Below, in pieces: positions 8,257 through 17,175 of a DNA stretch of 64,000 nt. Each line of letters begins with the position of its first letter. Position 1 is the stretch's first letter. The stretch is taken from positions 1 through 64,000 of the forward strand of contig CAJTHM010000026.1 of the NCBI GenBank assembly GCA_910576125.1, given 5' to 3'. Made by a program: the position numbers and the translations under genes. The notes below the pieces were generated by a model that saw only the letters and a list, made by a program, of their open reading frames with translations, searched no databases and was not told the DNA's origin. This stretch comes from Lachnospiraceae bacterium (GTDB lineage: Bacteria > Bacillota > Clostridia > Lachnospirales > Lachnospiraceae).

Positions 8257-8669
8257 ATGGGGCATCCGAACCGAACCTTTTACCCTATGAAACGATTGTC
8301 CGGGCGACCAGCGGAGAGCCGGAACAGCCCAAGTCTTCCTTGAAGACTTTAAGAAAGCCAGGAAGAAAATGCATCTGACCCAGGCGCAATGCGCAGAATT
8401 ATTGGACAATTCCCTATCTTTCCAGAAAGATCTGGAGCGCTGCCGCTGTTCTCCCAGTATCAAAAATTTCTACCATATCTGCAGAACACTGGATATCTCT
8501 GCGGATGATTGTATTTTCCAGAATCACCATGACAACCGGCTCTACATACCAGGAACTGTTAAGGCTGCTCCCCCTCTGTGGTGAAAGGAGCCTGTCCGTC
8601 CTGGTAGCCACTTCCTCTGCCCTCACGGAAAACGCTCCTCTTCCAGAAGCGGAAACCAAACAGACATAA
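8257..8669 (+). pseudogene. XRE-type HTH gene remnants, multiply frameshifted
   Basis: AGGAGGT precedes ATG 8257. Across three frames one can read LLPYETIVRATSGEPEQ (a motif of conjugative-element HTH proteins), then VFLEDFKKARKKMHLTQAQC and an XRE domain (LLDNSLSFQKDLERC), then after a shift near 8540 YQELLRLLPLCGERS to a stop at 8667. The pieces look like two accessory regulators fused and decayed. A terminator follows at 8686. Confidence 0.6.
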
Positions 8670-8685
8670 TATGCCGAAAAGAGAA

Positions 8686-8725
8686 AGCCAGCAGTTCAGA
8701 CTGGCATCTGTGCTGCTGGTTTTTC
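8686..8725 (+). terminator. Rho-independent terminator
   Basis: CCAGCAG and CTGCTGG pair around an 18-nt loop and are followed by five T. It ends the decayed XRE region before the opposing sugar operon. Confidence 0.7.
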
Positions 8726-8808
8726 GTGTCATGCCCTATGAAAATTCTGTATCCATACCTCTTGGTTGTCATGTCATAAGTTTAGTGAAATAGTACCAAG
8801 AAAAATAA

Positions 8809-10290
8809 TTATTCTGCTCTTTCATAGAGACTGCATAACTGGTAAATTTTATCAGCAAGCCTTTCGTCCATCTGCTCACTTGCCATGCGCCACACCCAAT
8901 TATTTCCTAGAGTGGAGGGTGTGTTGATTCTGGCTTCCGAACCAAGCCCTAAATAGTCCTGCATGGGAATAACCGCTGTATCTGAAACACTTGCCAACGC
9001 GGCGCGTATAAATTCCCATCCCACATCACTGTTTTTCTTAACGTTCAGGTATTTTCGCAAAAAGGTACGTTCCCCACGTTTTATTTGTCCGTAAAATCCC
9101 CTGAATGTATCATTATCATGGGTTCCTGTGTATACCACAGAATTGGCAGTATAACTATGCGGAAAATAATTTCCTTCTTCCCTGGAGTCAAATGCAAACT
9201 GCAATATTTTCATACCTGGATACCCAGTTTTTTTAAGCAGGTCAATCACTGATGGTGTTAAAAAACCCAAATCCTCTGCAATCACCTCTTTATCTCCCAA
9301 TCGATCCTTCACGGCCTTAAATAAATCATACCCCGGTCCTTTTTCCCACCTGCCATTGGCCGCCGTAGTATCCTTGCATGGAATGCTGTAATATTCATCA
9401 AAACCCCTGAAATGGTCGATCCTCACTATGTCATACAATTCATAGCAATATGCAAGTCTTTTTATCCACCACTCATATCCGGTTTCTTTATGATATTCCC
9501 AACGATAAAGCGGATTTCCCCAAAGCTGTCCCGTTTCACAGAACGCATCCGGCGGACATCCCGCCACATTTATCGGCTGTCCATTCCCATCCAGTTGAAA
9601 CAGTTCCTGGTTCGCCCATGTATCCGCACTGTCGTATGCCACATAAATGGGAATATCCCCTATAATACAGACTCCTTTGTCATTGGCATATTTCTTTAAT
9701 TTCTTCCACTGGACATGAAATAAATATTGCTGGAATTTGTGGAAAAGTATATCTTCTTTCAGCTTTTGTCTATACCCTTCCAATGTCTCACATTTTCTGC
9801 ACTTTAAGCCTTCCGGCCAGTCAGACCATTTTTCTCCGCCCCTCGAATCCTTTACCGCCATATAAAGGGCATAATCTTCCAGCCAGTCCCTGTTTTTCCG
9901 GACAAACTTCCAAAATGCATCCTGTTCTTCTATCTGGCTTTTTTCAAAAGCCGCCCTAAGCACTTTAAATCTGGACGAATATATCTTTTCATAATCTACA
10001 GCGGTTCTATCCATGCCGAAATCATATTGGCAGCATTCTTCCCTCGTAAGATATCCCTCTAAGACCAACTGTTCCAGATCAATAAAATACGGATTCCCGG
10101 CGAATGCCGAGAAAGACTGGTATGGGGAATTCCCATAGCCTGTTGCGCCCAGAGGCAGCACCTGCCAGTAACTCTGCCCTGCCGCTTTCAGGAAATCCAC
10201 AAACTTGTACGCCTCCCTGGAAAATGTCCCAATCCCATATTCCGAAGGAAGGCTGAAAACCGGCAATAAAATTCCACATGCTCTTTTCAT
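8809..10290 (-). CDS. malQ: 4-alpha-glucanotransferase (GH77)
   Basis: 493 residues, full length for bacterial amylomaltase. It opens with the family signature RACGILLPVFSLPSEYGIG and contains YWQVLPLGATGYGNSPYQ, GDIPIYVAYDSAD, IVRIDHFRGF (nucleophile Asp), VIAEDLG (acid/base Glu) and VYTGTHDNDT (stabilising Asp). It transfers alpha-1,4-glucan segments between maltodextrins in the cytoplasm. It is the last gene of the minus-strand operon, four bases after the truncated GH13 gene, consistent with maltodextrin use. Confidence 0.95.
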   Translation of the reverse strand: MKRACGILLPVFSLPSEYGIGTFSREAYKFVDFLKAAGQSYWQVLPLGATGYGNSPYQSFSAFAGNPYFIDLEQLVLEGYLTREECCQYDFGMDRTAVDYEKIYSSRFKVLRAAFEKSQIEEQDAFWKFVRKNRDWLEDYALYMAVKDSRGGEKWSDWPEGLKCRKCETLEGYRQKLKEDILFHKFQQYLFHVQWKKLKKYANDKGVCIIGDIPIYVAYDSADTWANQELFQLDGNGQPINVAGCPPDAFCETGQLWGNPLYRWEYHKETGYEWWIKRLAYCYELYDIVRIDHFRGFDEYYSIPCKDTTAANGRWEKGPGYDLFKAVKDRLGDKEVIAEDLGFLTPSVIDLLKKTGYPGMKILQFAFDSREEGNYFPHSYTANSVVYTGTHDNDTFRGFYGQIKRGERTFLRKYLNVKKNSDVGWEFIRAALASVSDTAVIPMQDYLGLGSEARINTPSTLGNNWVWRMASEQMDERLADKIYQLCSLYERAE

Positions 10291-10294
10291 AGGC

Positions 10295-11458
10295 TCATTC
10301 TCCGTTTTCTTTTATGATGACAGGGCACATATTCAAATCAATTTTTCCGTCTTCTATCCGAATCTCCTTTCCATCCGCCATATTTGTGTAAGTTCCGTCC
10401 TGTATCCCTGCCTCTATCTGTCCGCTTTTCCCTTCAAAGCTGAATATTCCCAAAAGCCTGCCCTTTCCCTGTATCTCCTTATGCTCGCCGATGGCTGCGC
10501 CCAAACCTTCATCAGCCGATAAACGGTAACTGCTCTTCGCAACAACCGGAAGCTTTTTTATCTGATAGAGCTGCCTCAACATATCTGAAATGTCACGGCT
10601 TCCATCCAAATTTATAACATCCTTGTTGAACAGATCCGGCCTGGTTTCATTTTGGTTCTCCCGCCCGGCGTAAAGAAGCGTAGCCCCTTTCTGAAAATAA
10701 AGAAACGCCGTCCAGTTGCGGAGCGCCGATTCCTTCGGGATGATTTCTCTGGCCCTGTCCTGATCATGATTTTCCAGGTATCTCATCTTTACATAATTGG
10801 CAGGGTAAATGTATTCCTGCATATTGACTGCTTCCACATATCTGCCAAGGGTACCTTCCCCATTCAGGTACTGCCTGAAATATTTAAAAATATCGTAATC
10901 ATAACACATATCGAAAGCCTGAAAAATTTCAGAATCGGACAGGTTCGTCATTCCCTTTGCCCGCAGGTCCACAATAAATTCCGGTTCTACAGATTCGCTG
11001 AGCCAGATACATTCCGGATTGACCCTTGCCACTTCTTCCCGGGCCTTCAGCCAGAACGCAAGGGGAACAAGCGGTGCCACATCACAGCGGAAGCCGTCTA
11101 CGATTCCGGCCCACATTTTCAGCGTTTCAATCTGGTAGTCCCATAATTCCTTATTTCCATAATCCAGGTCAACAATATCTCCCCAGTCTCCCACCCGGTT
11201 TCCCATCTCTCCTCCCGGTGTCTTGTAAAAGTATTCGGGATGGTTTTTGACAAGCCACGAATCCGGTGATGTGTGATTGTACACAATATCCAGCATCACC
11301 CTCATTCCCCTTGTATGGATTTCCTCCACCAGATGCTTAAAGTCATCCATTGTACCCAGTTCCGGATTCACTTTCCTGTAATCGGCAATGGCATAGGGTG
11401 AGCCAAGGATGCCTTTCCGCTGTAGTCCGTCTCTGAGACCTGCGACGGCTCTTTCCAG
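10295..11458 (-). pseudogene. GH13 alpha-glucosidase/amylase, N-terminus missing
   Basis: The open frame begins after a TGA at 11459 and reads LERAVAGLRDGLQRKGILGS into the GH13 body. It keeps all four catalytic regions: DIVYNH, GFRCDVAPL (nucleophile Asp), WLSESVE (acid/base Glu) and RYLENHDQDR. About 387 residues remain, but the first strands of the (beta/alpha)8 barrel are missing because foreign sequence abuts at about 11.46 kb. A GTG at 11371 or an ATG further in could start a shorter product, which is unlikely to fold properly. Its place between neopullulanase and malQ shows it was part of the operon. Confidence 0.75.
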
Positions 11459-11708
11459 TCAATAGTGAGCAAGACGGTTATGGCTGCATTGTAGCCAATA
11501 TGCTCTGGACGAACGCGGCCATCTGCTATCTGCGGTATCTGATGGGGGACAGAGCGCACTAGTGTCCGGCTCAACACCATCCCAGCCAACGTGGCAACAT
11601 CCACCAAACGACAGTCCTACGTCGCCCCGGTCTGGAGAGGACTGGAACACAACATCCCCATCGCCACCGGCAAGCCGATGATGATGGGGATGAAAAGCAC
11701 TGTCTTCA
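11459..11708. other. Foreign fragment between two GH13 genes
   Basis: This 250-bp stretch matches neither flanking GH13 gene. On the plus strand two short frames read like pieces of one gene (VANMLWTNAAICYLRYLM, then YVAPVWRGLEHNIPIATGK to a stop just before 11720), but the product is not recognised. It replaces the 5' end of the downstream GH13 gene and probably marks a deletion or insertion event. Confidence 0.5.
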
Positions 11709-13472
11709 TCACACCGTAGATGGCAGCCGCCTGATCAACGTCCCCCGCACATCCAGACTGTTCCCTTCGCATCTTCTGGCAAAAAGGATTTCCCCCTGGC
11801 CCTGTATCTCAATCGGCTCGCTGCCACAGTTCAGCAACACTTCTATCCATTTTCCATCCAGATTCAGCTTTCTGTATTCCACACATCGCTTCTGGGAATA
11901 CTTATGCGGAAAGTCAAAGTACAGGCTTCTGCAGGCATCTTCCTGTATACGCATACGGATTAGCGATTTCATTAATTCGATTTTTTTCTGATTTTCGGCA
12001 GAATCAATCTCGTCCCAGGGCATGCATCTGCGGCAGTCCGGATCATGGGCGCCCTCTAAGGCAATTTCCGTCCCATAATAAATACAAGGACTGCCCGGCA
12101 TGGTGAACAAAATTGCAAGTTGTTGGTAAAAGATATCCAAATCCTGGCATCGGTTCATAAGCCTTTCCGTATCGTGGGAATCCAACAAGTTGAAAATCAC
12201 ATTATTATTCTGCTGCATGTACATGGTATAGCAGCGGTTCACCATATACTCAAATTCATCCTTCTCTGCTGCCTGATCCAGGAAGAAATCCTGGATCCCG
12301 CTGGTCAGCGGATAGTTCATCACCGAATCGTATTCATCTCCCCCCAGCCACTGACTGGCATCATGCCAGATTTCGCCCAGCAGATAGAGATCCGGCTTCA
12401 CGCTCTTCAATTGTCTCCTGAGCTCCTTCAGGAAACGGTGGGACACCTCATTTCCCACGTCGAACCGGATGCCGTCGATGTCGAATTCCCTGATCCATCT
12501 CTTACAGACCTGGCAGAAATATCGGATTACTTCCGGATTGTTGGTATTCAGCTTCGGCATCCTGTCCGTAAAGGCAAAGGAATAGAATCTCCCGTCCCTG
12601 GTATCCCCATGCCTCTCAAAGGCATCCCAGTCCTGTATCATGAACCAGTCGGCATAGGGGGATCCGCTCTTTTTCTCCACCACGTCCGCCCATGGGCCAA
12701 AGCTCCTGCCGCAGTGGTTGAAGACGGCATCCACCATGATGCGGATTCCATGGGCATGGGCTTCCTTTACCAGCCGGGCGAACTCCTCATTGGTGCCAAA
12801 CTGCGGGTCGATCTTCGTGTAATCCCTTGTATCGTATTTGTGGGTGGACTCCGCTTCCATAATAGGGTTCAGGTAAATACCCGATATCCCCAGGTCATGT
12901 AAATAGGGAAGCTTCTTTCGGATCCCTTCCAGGTTTCCGCCGAACCTCTCTGCGTTGGAGACAGGCCCCGTGCGCCATTTTTCGATATCCGCGCCGTTTT
13001 TCTCAGGTGTCCCGTTGCAGAACCGGTCCGGGAAGACCTGGTACCATACCGTATCGTTTACCCAGTCAGGCGTACTGTTCACATCGGCAGGGTTCATCCA
13101 GGGCATGACGAAGCATTGCAGCATCCTGCCCTCCATTCCAATCTGCTCTTCGCTAAGGAATCCGTTCTCGAAATAATACCATGTCTCCTCCTCCGTATGA
13201 AGCTCAAAATAATACTTGCACCGCTTGAACCTGGGTGTCAATGTGGTAGTCCACCACAGATGATGCCTCAGATGCTTCTTGAAACAAATCTCTTCTTTTT
13301 TTCCTGCCCACTGCTCTTTTCCGCCCAGGATTCCCGCTTCAAAGGGATCGCCATAATAGATAAAGACACGTTTCACATCATATCCTGTTTTTAGATTCAC
13401 AATCAGTTCATCCTCATTTAAGGGATAACACATCTGTTCCGATGCTTTATGATATACGCCTGTAAAATCCAT
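11709..13472 (-). CDS. Neopullulanase/cyclomaltodextrinase-like GH13 enzyme
   Basis: 587 residues. An N-terminal CBM34-like beta domain (about 1-125) is followed by VNDTVWYQVFPDRFCNG at the start of the GH13 barrel. Catalytic regions are DAVFNH, IDGIRFDVGNE (nucleophile), LLGEIWHD (acid/base) and FNLLDSHD. The MPKLN strand typical of neopullulanases is present. There is no signal peptide, so it hydrolyses imported maltodextrins, cyclodextrins or pullulan fragments in the cytoplasm. The ATG at 13472 follows a clear AGGAGGTG. It lies in the operon just after the permease genes. Confidence 0.92.
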   Translation of the reverse strand: MDFTGVYHKASEQMCYPLNEDELIVNLKTGYDVKRVFIYYGDPFEAGILGGKEQWAGKKEEICFKKHLRHHLWWTTTLTPRFKRCKYYFELHTEEETWYYFENGFLSEEQIGMEGRMLQCFVMPWMNPADVNSTPDWVNDTVWYQVFPDRFCNGTPEKNGADIEKWRTGPVSNAERFGGNLEGIRKKLPYLHDLGISGIYLNPIMEAESTHKYDTRDYTKIDPQFGTNEEFARLVKEAHAHGIRIMVDAVFNHCGRSFGPWADVVEKKSGSPYADWFMIQDWDAFERHGDTRDGRFYSFAFTDRMPKLNTNNPEVIRYFCQVCKRWIREFDIDGIRFDVGNEVSHRFLKELRRQLKSVKPDLYLLGEIWHDASQWLGGDEYDSVMNYPLTSGIQDFFLDQAAEKDEFEYMVNRCYTMYMQQNNNVIFNLLDSHDTERLMNRCQDLDIFYQQLAILFTMPGSPCIYYGTEIALEGAHDPDCRRCMPWDEIDSAENQKKIELMKSLIRMRIQEDACRSLYFDFPHKYSQKRCVEYRKLNLDGKWIEVLLNCGSEPIEIQGQGEILFARRCEGNSLDVRGTLIRRLPSTV

Positions 13473-13501
13473 TCTTTTATTAAAACACCTCCTGTTTTTC
13501 T

Positions 13502-14383
13502 CTACTCTTTGACAGATCCCACCACAATGCCTGACACGAAATATTTCTGCATAAAGGGATAAATCATCAGAAGCGGAATGGTAGATACCACAATCTTTGC
13601 CGAGTTCAGCGTCCTACTGGAAATCCGCGCAAGCTGCTCCAGTTTGTCAGGATCGGTCACCTCCGTAATATCCACGTTCAGCTGCTGAATATATGTCTGC
13701 AAGGGATAGTTCGCCGTATCGGTAATGTAGACCAAAGCCGAGAAATAGTCGTTCCAGTGCCCCACTATGGTAAAGAGCGTGACTGCTGCCAGGGTGGGCT
13801 TCACCACCGGCAGGAACACCTTCAGCAGGATCACCCACTGGGATCCCCCGTCGATCATAGCGGCCTCCTCCAATGACTTTGGCACTCCCCGGAAAGCGTT
13901 CATCAGCAGGATCACATTCCCCAGCGGCACGGCTCCCGGCAGTATCAGCGCCCAGATCGTATTGGTCAGCTTCAGTGAATTCACCACCATGAAGGTGGGG
14001 ATCAGGCCGCCGGAAAACAGCATGGCGAACAGGACCAAAGACATGTATACCTTCTGTCTGGCAAAGAACTTGGGGCTCTTGGACAGCGGATAGGCTGTCA
14101 GCACAAGCAGTGTTATATTGACAGACAATCCCAGGACCACCCTTAAGACGGAGATGCCAAAGGAACGCCAGAACTGCTTATCTCCCATGATTTCCTGATA
14201 GGAACTTATATTGAAGCCAATCGGGAATATATTCACCAGGTTGGCTGACACTGCGGCATTGTCGCTCAGGGATATGGCGACTATGTTCATCAGGGGCATC
14301 AGGCAGGACAGTGCCAGCGCTCCCACTATGATCCATATGATGATATCGGCGACAATGCCACCAAAGGCTCTCTTTTCAATCAT
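13502..14383 (-). CDS. CUT1 sugar ABC transporter permease (LplC/YtcP type)
   Basis: 293 residues with about six membrane helices. The EAA loop that docks the ATPase reads LEEAAMIDGGSQWVILLKVFLP (about 180-200). The C-terminus MQKYFVSGIVVGSVKE is typical of the LplC/YtcP subfamily. It forms the translocation channel with the upstream permease. No ATPase gene is present, as is usual for CUT1 systems that share one MsmX-like ATPase encoded elsewhere. Confidence 0.93.
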   Translation of the reverse strand: MIEKRAFGGIVADIIIWIIVGALALSCLMPLMNIVAISLSDNAAVSANLVNIFPIGFNISSYQEIMGDKQFWRSFGISVLRVVLGLSVNITLLVLTAYPLSKSPKFFARQKVYMSLVLFAMLFSGGLIPTFMVVNSLKLTNTIWALILPGAVPLGNVILLMNAFRGVPKSLEEAAMIDGGSQWVILLKVFLPVVKPTLAAVTLFTIVGHWNDYFSALVYITDTANYPLQTYIQQLNVDITEVTDPDKLEQLARISSRTLNSAKIVVSTIPLLMIYPFMQKYFVSGIVVGSVKE

Positions 14384-14393
14384 TCCGCCCCTC

Positions 14394-15284
14394 CTAAAAG
14401 ATCCTGTAATCTGTCACTTTTTGCGCGATTTTGTTGGCTGACAGCATCAAAATGATTCCCACGATCGAGCGCAGCAGCCCCACTGCGGTACCAAGGCTGT
14501 ACTGCCTTTCCACCAGGCCCACCCGGTACACCCAGGTATCGATGATGTCCGCCGTCTCCATGACCAGAGGGTTGTACAGGTTGAATATCTGGTCAAAGCC
14601 GGCGTTCAGCACATTGGGAAGGTTCATGATGGTCACCAGCATTATCGTAGGCAGGATTCCGGGCAAAGTGATATGCCATACCCGCTTGAACCGGTTGGCG
14701 CCATCGATGGCTGCCGCTTCATACAATCCCGGGTCGATTCCCGATAAGGCCGCCAGGTAAATGATGGCCCCATATCCGAAGCCCTTCCAGACATCCGTCA
14801 CGATCAGGACAGAGCGGAACCATTTATTGCTGGCCATGAACAGAATCGGTTCGATCCCCAGCATTTCAAGAACTGCATTGATCGGCCCCTCGTAGGAAAA
14901 GATATTGACCACAACCGTCGCCAGAATGACCCAGGAAAGGAAGTTGGGCAGATACACGATGGTCTGGATGCTTCTCTTCATGAATTTGTTCTTGATTTCA
15001 TTCAGCAGCAGCGCGAAAACAATCGTCACGAAGGTGCTCAGGATGATCTTTCCCACCGCAATCGTGATGGTATTGATGAAGATCTGCTTGCTGTCCGGCA
15101 TCTGGAACATGAATATAAAGTTGTCCATGCCTACCCAGGGGGATTTCGCGATCCCCCTGGCAGGCATGTAGTTCTGGAATGCCATGATGATTCCAAACAT
15201 TGGTGTAAACGAGAATATTGCCAGTAAGATCATACCCGGGAGCATCATAAGATGCAAAGCCATTTGGTCTTTTTTGCGCTTCAT
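14394..15284 (-). CDS. CUT1 sugar ABC transporter permease (LplB/YteP type)
   Basis: 296 residues, six membrane helices, EAA loop GLYEAAAIDGANRFKRVWHI (about 190-210). The N-terminus KKDQMALHLMMLPGMILLAIF and the conserved FGIIMAFQNY and MDNFIFMF segments place it with LplB/YteP. It partners with the downstream permease, and the gene order SBP, LplB-like, LplC-like is canonical. Confidence 0.93.
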   Translation of the reverse strand: MKRKKDQMALHLMMLPGMILLAIFSFTPMFGIIMAFQNYMPARGIAKSPWVGMDNFIFMFQMPDSKQIFINTITIAVGKIILSTFVTIVFALLLNEIKNKFMKRSIQTIVYLPNFLSWVILATVVVNIFSYEGPINAVLEMLGIEPILFMASNKWFRSVLIVTDVWKGFGYGAIIYLAALSGIDPGLYEAAAIDGANRFKRVWHITLPGILPTIMLVTIMNLPNVLNAGFDQIFNLYNPLVMETADIIDTWVYRVGLVERQYSLGTAVGLLRSIVGIILMLSANKIAQKVTDYRIF

Positions 15285-15300
15285 GCCTGATCGCTCCTTC

Positions 15301-16992
15301 TTATTGTTTGATAGCCTGGTTCACTTCCTCAGTAATCTGTTCACCGCCTGTCTTGTTCCACTCTGTCACGAATTCGTCAAAGTAGTCCACGGGCTTCTCG
15401 CCTGTTATTATCTTTAACAGCATTTCCTGCTCCATCTTGTCCAGGGTGGGCCACTTCAATGGCATGGACTTGGTGCTCCCAAAGAACACAGGGGTCACTT
15501 TATTGACTTCCGTCTCGGCCACAAGGCTCGCGGCTGTCATGGAATTGTAGGAAGCCCATTCAGGTGATGTAGACTCTTCGCCATTGGCAAGGCTGTCCAG
15601 GTATTTTTTGCTGTTCACGTATGTACCCATATCATGACGGTTCAACGGGCTGGTATCTCCGCTCTCCAGCGCATCCACCACCTTCTTGCTGCTCCTGGGG
15701 AATGCGTCATAATAGTCAATGTTCATGGCAAGTATGGTTCCGCCCGCGTTCAGCTCGCTGTAATCTGCCAGCTCCTTATAGGCCTCGTCATCCTTTTCCT
15801 CATAACGGGAATAATCGAACTGCATGTTTGCCAGCTTCACAATCAGCTCCGGATGCTCGAAGCCCTTTCTCACCACCACATAACCGCTGTTGGGATTGCC
15901 CGTGAACATGGTCACTTTCCCATCAGCACCCACAGGGCAGATGTAGGGCTCCCATCTTGCCTCTTTATCTAACGACATGCTGTCAGCCACTTCCCATGCG
16001 CCCCACCAGTTACCGAAAAAGGCGCCGCTCTTCCCGCTGTTGAGGAGGCCCTTTCTGTCGTCGCCGGTCCTGGTGACGAATTGTTTGTCAATCAATCCCT
16101 TCTGATACATGTTGGCCAGCTGTTCGAGGGCATCCTTCATCTCAGGCTGCACGGAGCCGTAGATGGCGTTGCCGTTTCCGTCATCAATCCACTGCTTCGG
16201 GAATGCCCCATAGAGGGTGAAGATATTGTTGGGCATATAGCTTCCGCCGGAATTTCCTGCTATCTCCGGATCGATCACAAGGCCCACTGTCTTGCCCTCC
16301 CCGTTTCCGCCGGGATCCTGTACCAGGAACTGCTCCAGGATATTGAGGATGTCTTCCATTGTCTTGGGCTCTTCCAGGCCGCATTTGTCCATCCAGTCTT
16401 TTCTCAGCCACAGGATCCCAGGCCCGTGGGAGATTTCCGTGGTAGGCAGTCCCATCAGCTTTCCGTCGAACATGGCTGTCTTCAGGCACACGCCGTCATA
16501 GGAATCATAGATCTCCTTGATTTTGTCGCTGGCGCAGTTTTCATAGACCTCTGTCAGGTCCGCAATCAGGTCGTTCTCATACAACTGCTTTAATGTATCG
16601 TAATCTCCCACCCCCATGATATCCGGTATCTCGCCGCTGACGATGGCCATGGACACCTTCTGCTCATAGTCATCCCCGTCATTCGCCTCGAACAGGTTCG
16701 TGTTCTGTACGTTCAGCTTCTCCTTCAGATATCTGGTCCATGCATTGTTTACATCGTCATCGCCCTCATATTTCGTCCCATCCAGCACGTCAAAATTCGT
16801 TACCGTCTTCCCCAGGGTGTAGTTCACTGTTTCCGGATATTTCCCATAGGGCGTGGTCATGGCTTCCTTCCATGCAGGATCCTCCTGATTCACGCTGACT
16901 GTGCTTTCGCCCTCGTCCTTGCCGCACCCTGCGAAGGACCCCAGCACCATTGCGCTTATCAGGCACATTGCCAGTACTTTTTTGATTTTCAT
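15301..16992 (-). CDS. Extracellular solute-binding lipoprotein of the CUT1 transporter
   Basis: 563 residues, the long type found with LplB/LplC permeases. The signal peptide MKIKKVLAMCLISAMVLGS runs to a lipobox (FAGC), so the mature protein is lipid-anchored at Cys about 27. The SBP_bac_1-like body contains IPDIMGVGDYDTL and GIPMT-like ligand-cleft regions. The ATG at 16992 follows GGAGGAG. It captures the sugar outside the membrane and passes it to the two permeases encoded next. The downstream GH13/GH77 enzymes suggest an alpha-glucan oligosaccharide as the substrate. Confidence 0.92.
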   Translation of the reverse strand: MKIKKVLAMCLISAMVLGSFAGCGKDEGESTVSVNQEDPAWKEAMTTPYGKYPETVNYTLGKTVTNFDVLDGTKYEGDDDVNNAWTRYLKEKLNVQNTNLFEANDGDDYEQKVSMAIVSGEIPDIMGVGDYDTLKQLYENDLIADLTEVYENCASDKIKEIYDSYDGVCLKTAMFDGKLMGLPTTEISHGPGILWLRKDWMDKCGLEEPKTMEDILNILEQFLVQDPGGNGEGKTVGLVIDPEIAGNSGGSYMPNNIFTLYGAFPKQWIDDGNGNAIYGSVQPEMKDALEQLANMYQKGLIDKQFVTRTGDDRKGLLNSGKSGAFFGNWWGAWEVADSMSLDKEARWEPYICPVGADGKVTMFTGNPNSGYVVVRKGFEHPELIVKLANMQFDYSRYEEKDDEAYKELADYSELNAGGTILAMNIDYYDAFPRSSKKVVDALESGDTSPLNRHDMGTYVNSKKYLDSLANGEESTSPEWASYNSMTAASLVAETEVNKVTPVFFGSTKSMPLKWPTLDKMEQEMLLKIITGEKPVDYFDEFVTEWNKTGGEQITEEVNQAIKQ

Positions 16993-17140
16993 AAATTTTT
17001 CTCCTCCATCAAACATAATAAAACTGTTTATCGACTGTCGATCGAATTTATTTTATCAACAGCATATCCTTAAGTAAACACTAATAAATTACGTTTCACG
17101 CGAAATTTTTATCGTCCTGCCCCAGATTTATTTGGGCATA
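16993..17140 (-). promoter_or_regulatory. Promoter region of the sugar transport operon
   Basis: The gap between the sensor kinase terminator and the solute-binding gene is AT-rich. It holds a near-palindrome TTTCACGCGAAA (about 17094-17105) and a short dyad around CGACTGTCGATCG (about 17032-17044). Either could bind the AraC-type regulator encoded upstream or a catabolite repressor. No match to the full cre consensus was found. Confidence 0.4.
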
Positions 17141-17175
17141 AAAAGTAAAGAGCCCTGCCTAAAACGGCCTGGCTC
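17141..17175 (-). terminator. Terminator overlapping the kinase stop codon
   Basis: On the minus strand GAGCC...GGCTC forms a stem with inner CC/GG pairs, followed by TTTACTTTTT. The kinase stop codon (TAG, 17159-17161) lies in its loop, so regulator and transporter transcripts are separated. Confidence 0.65.
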
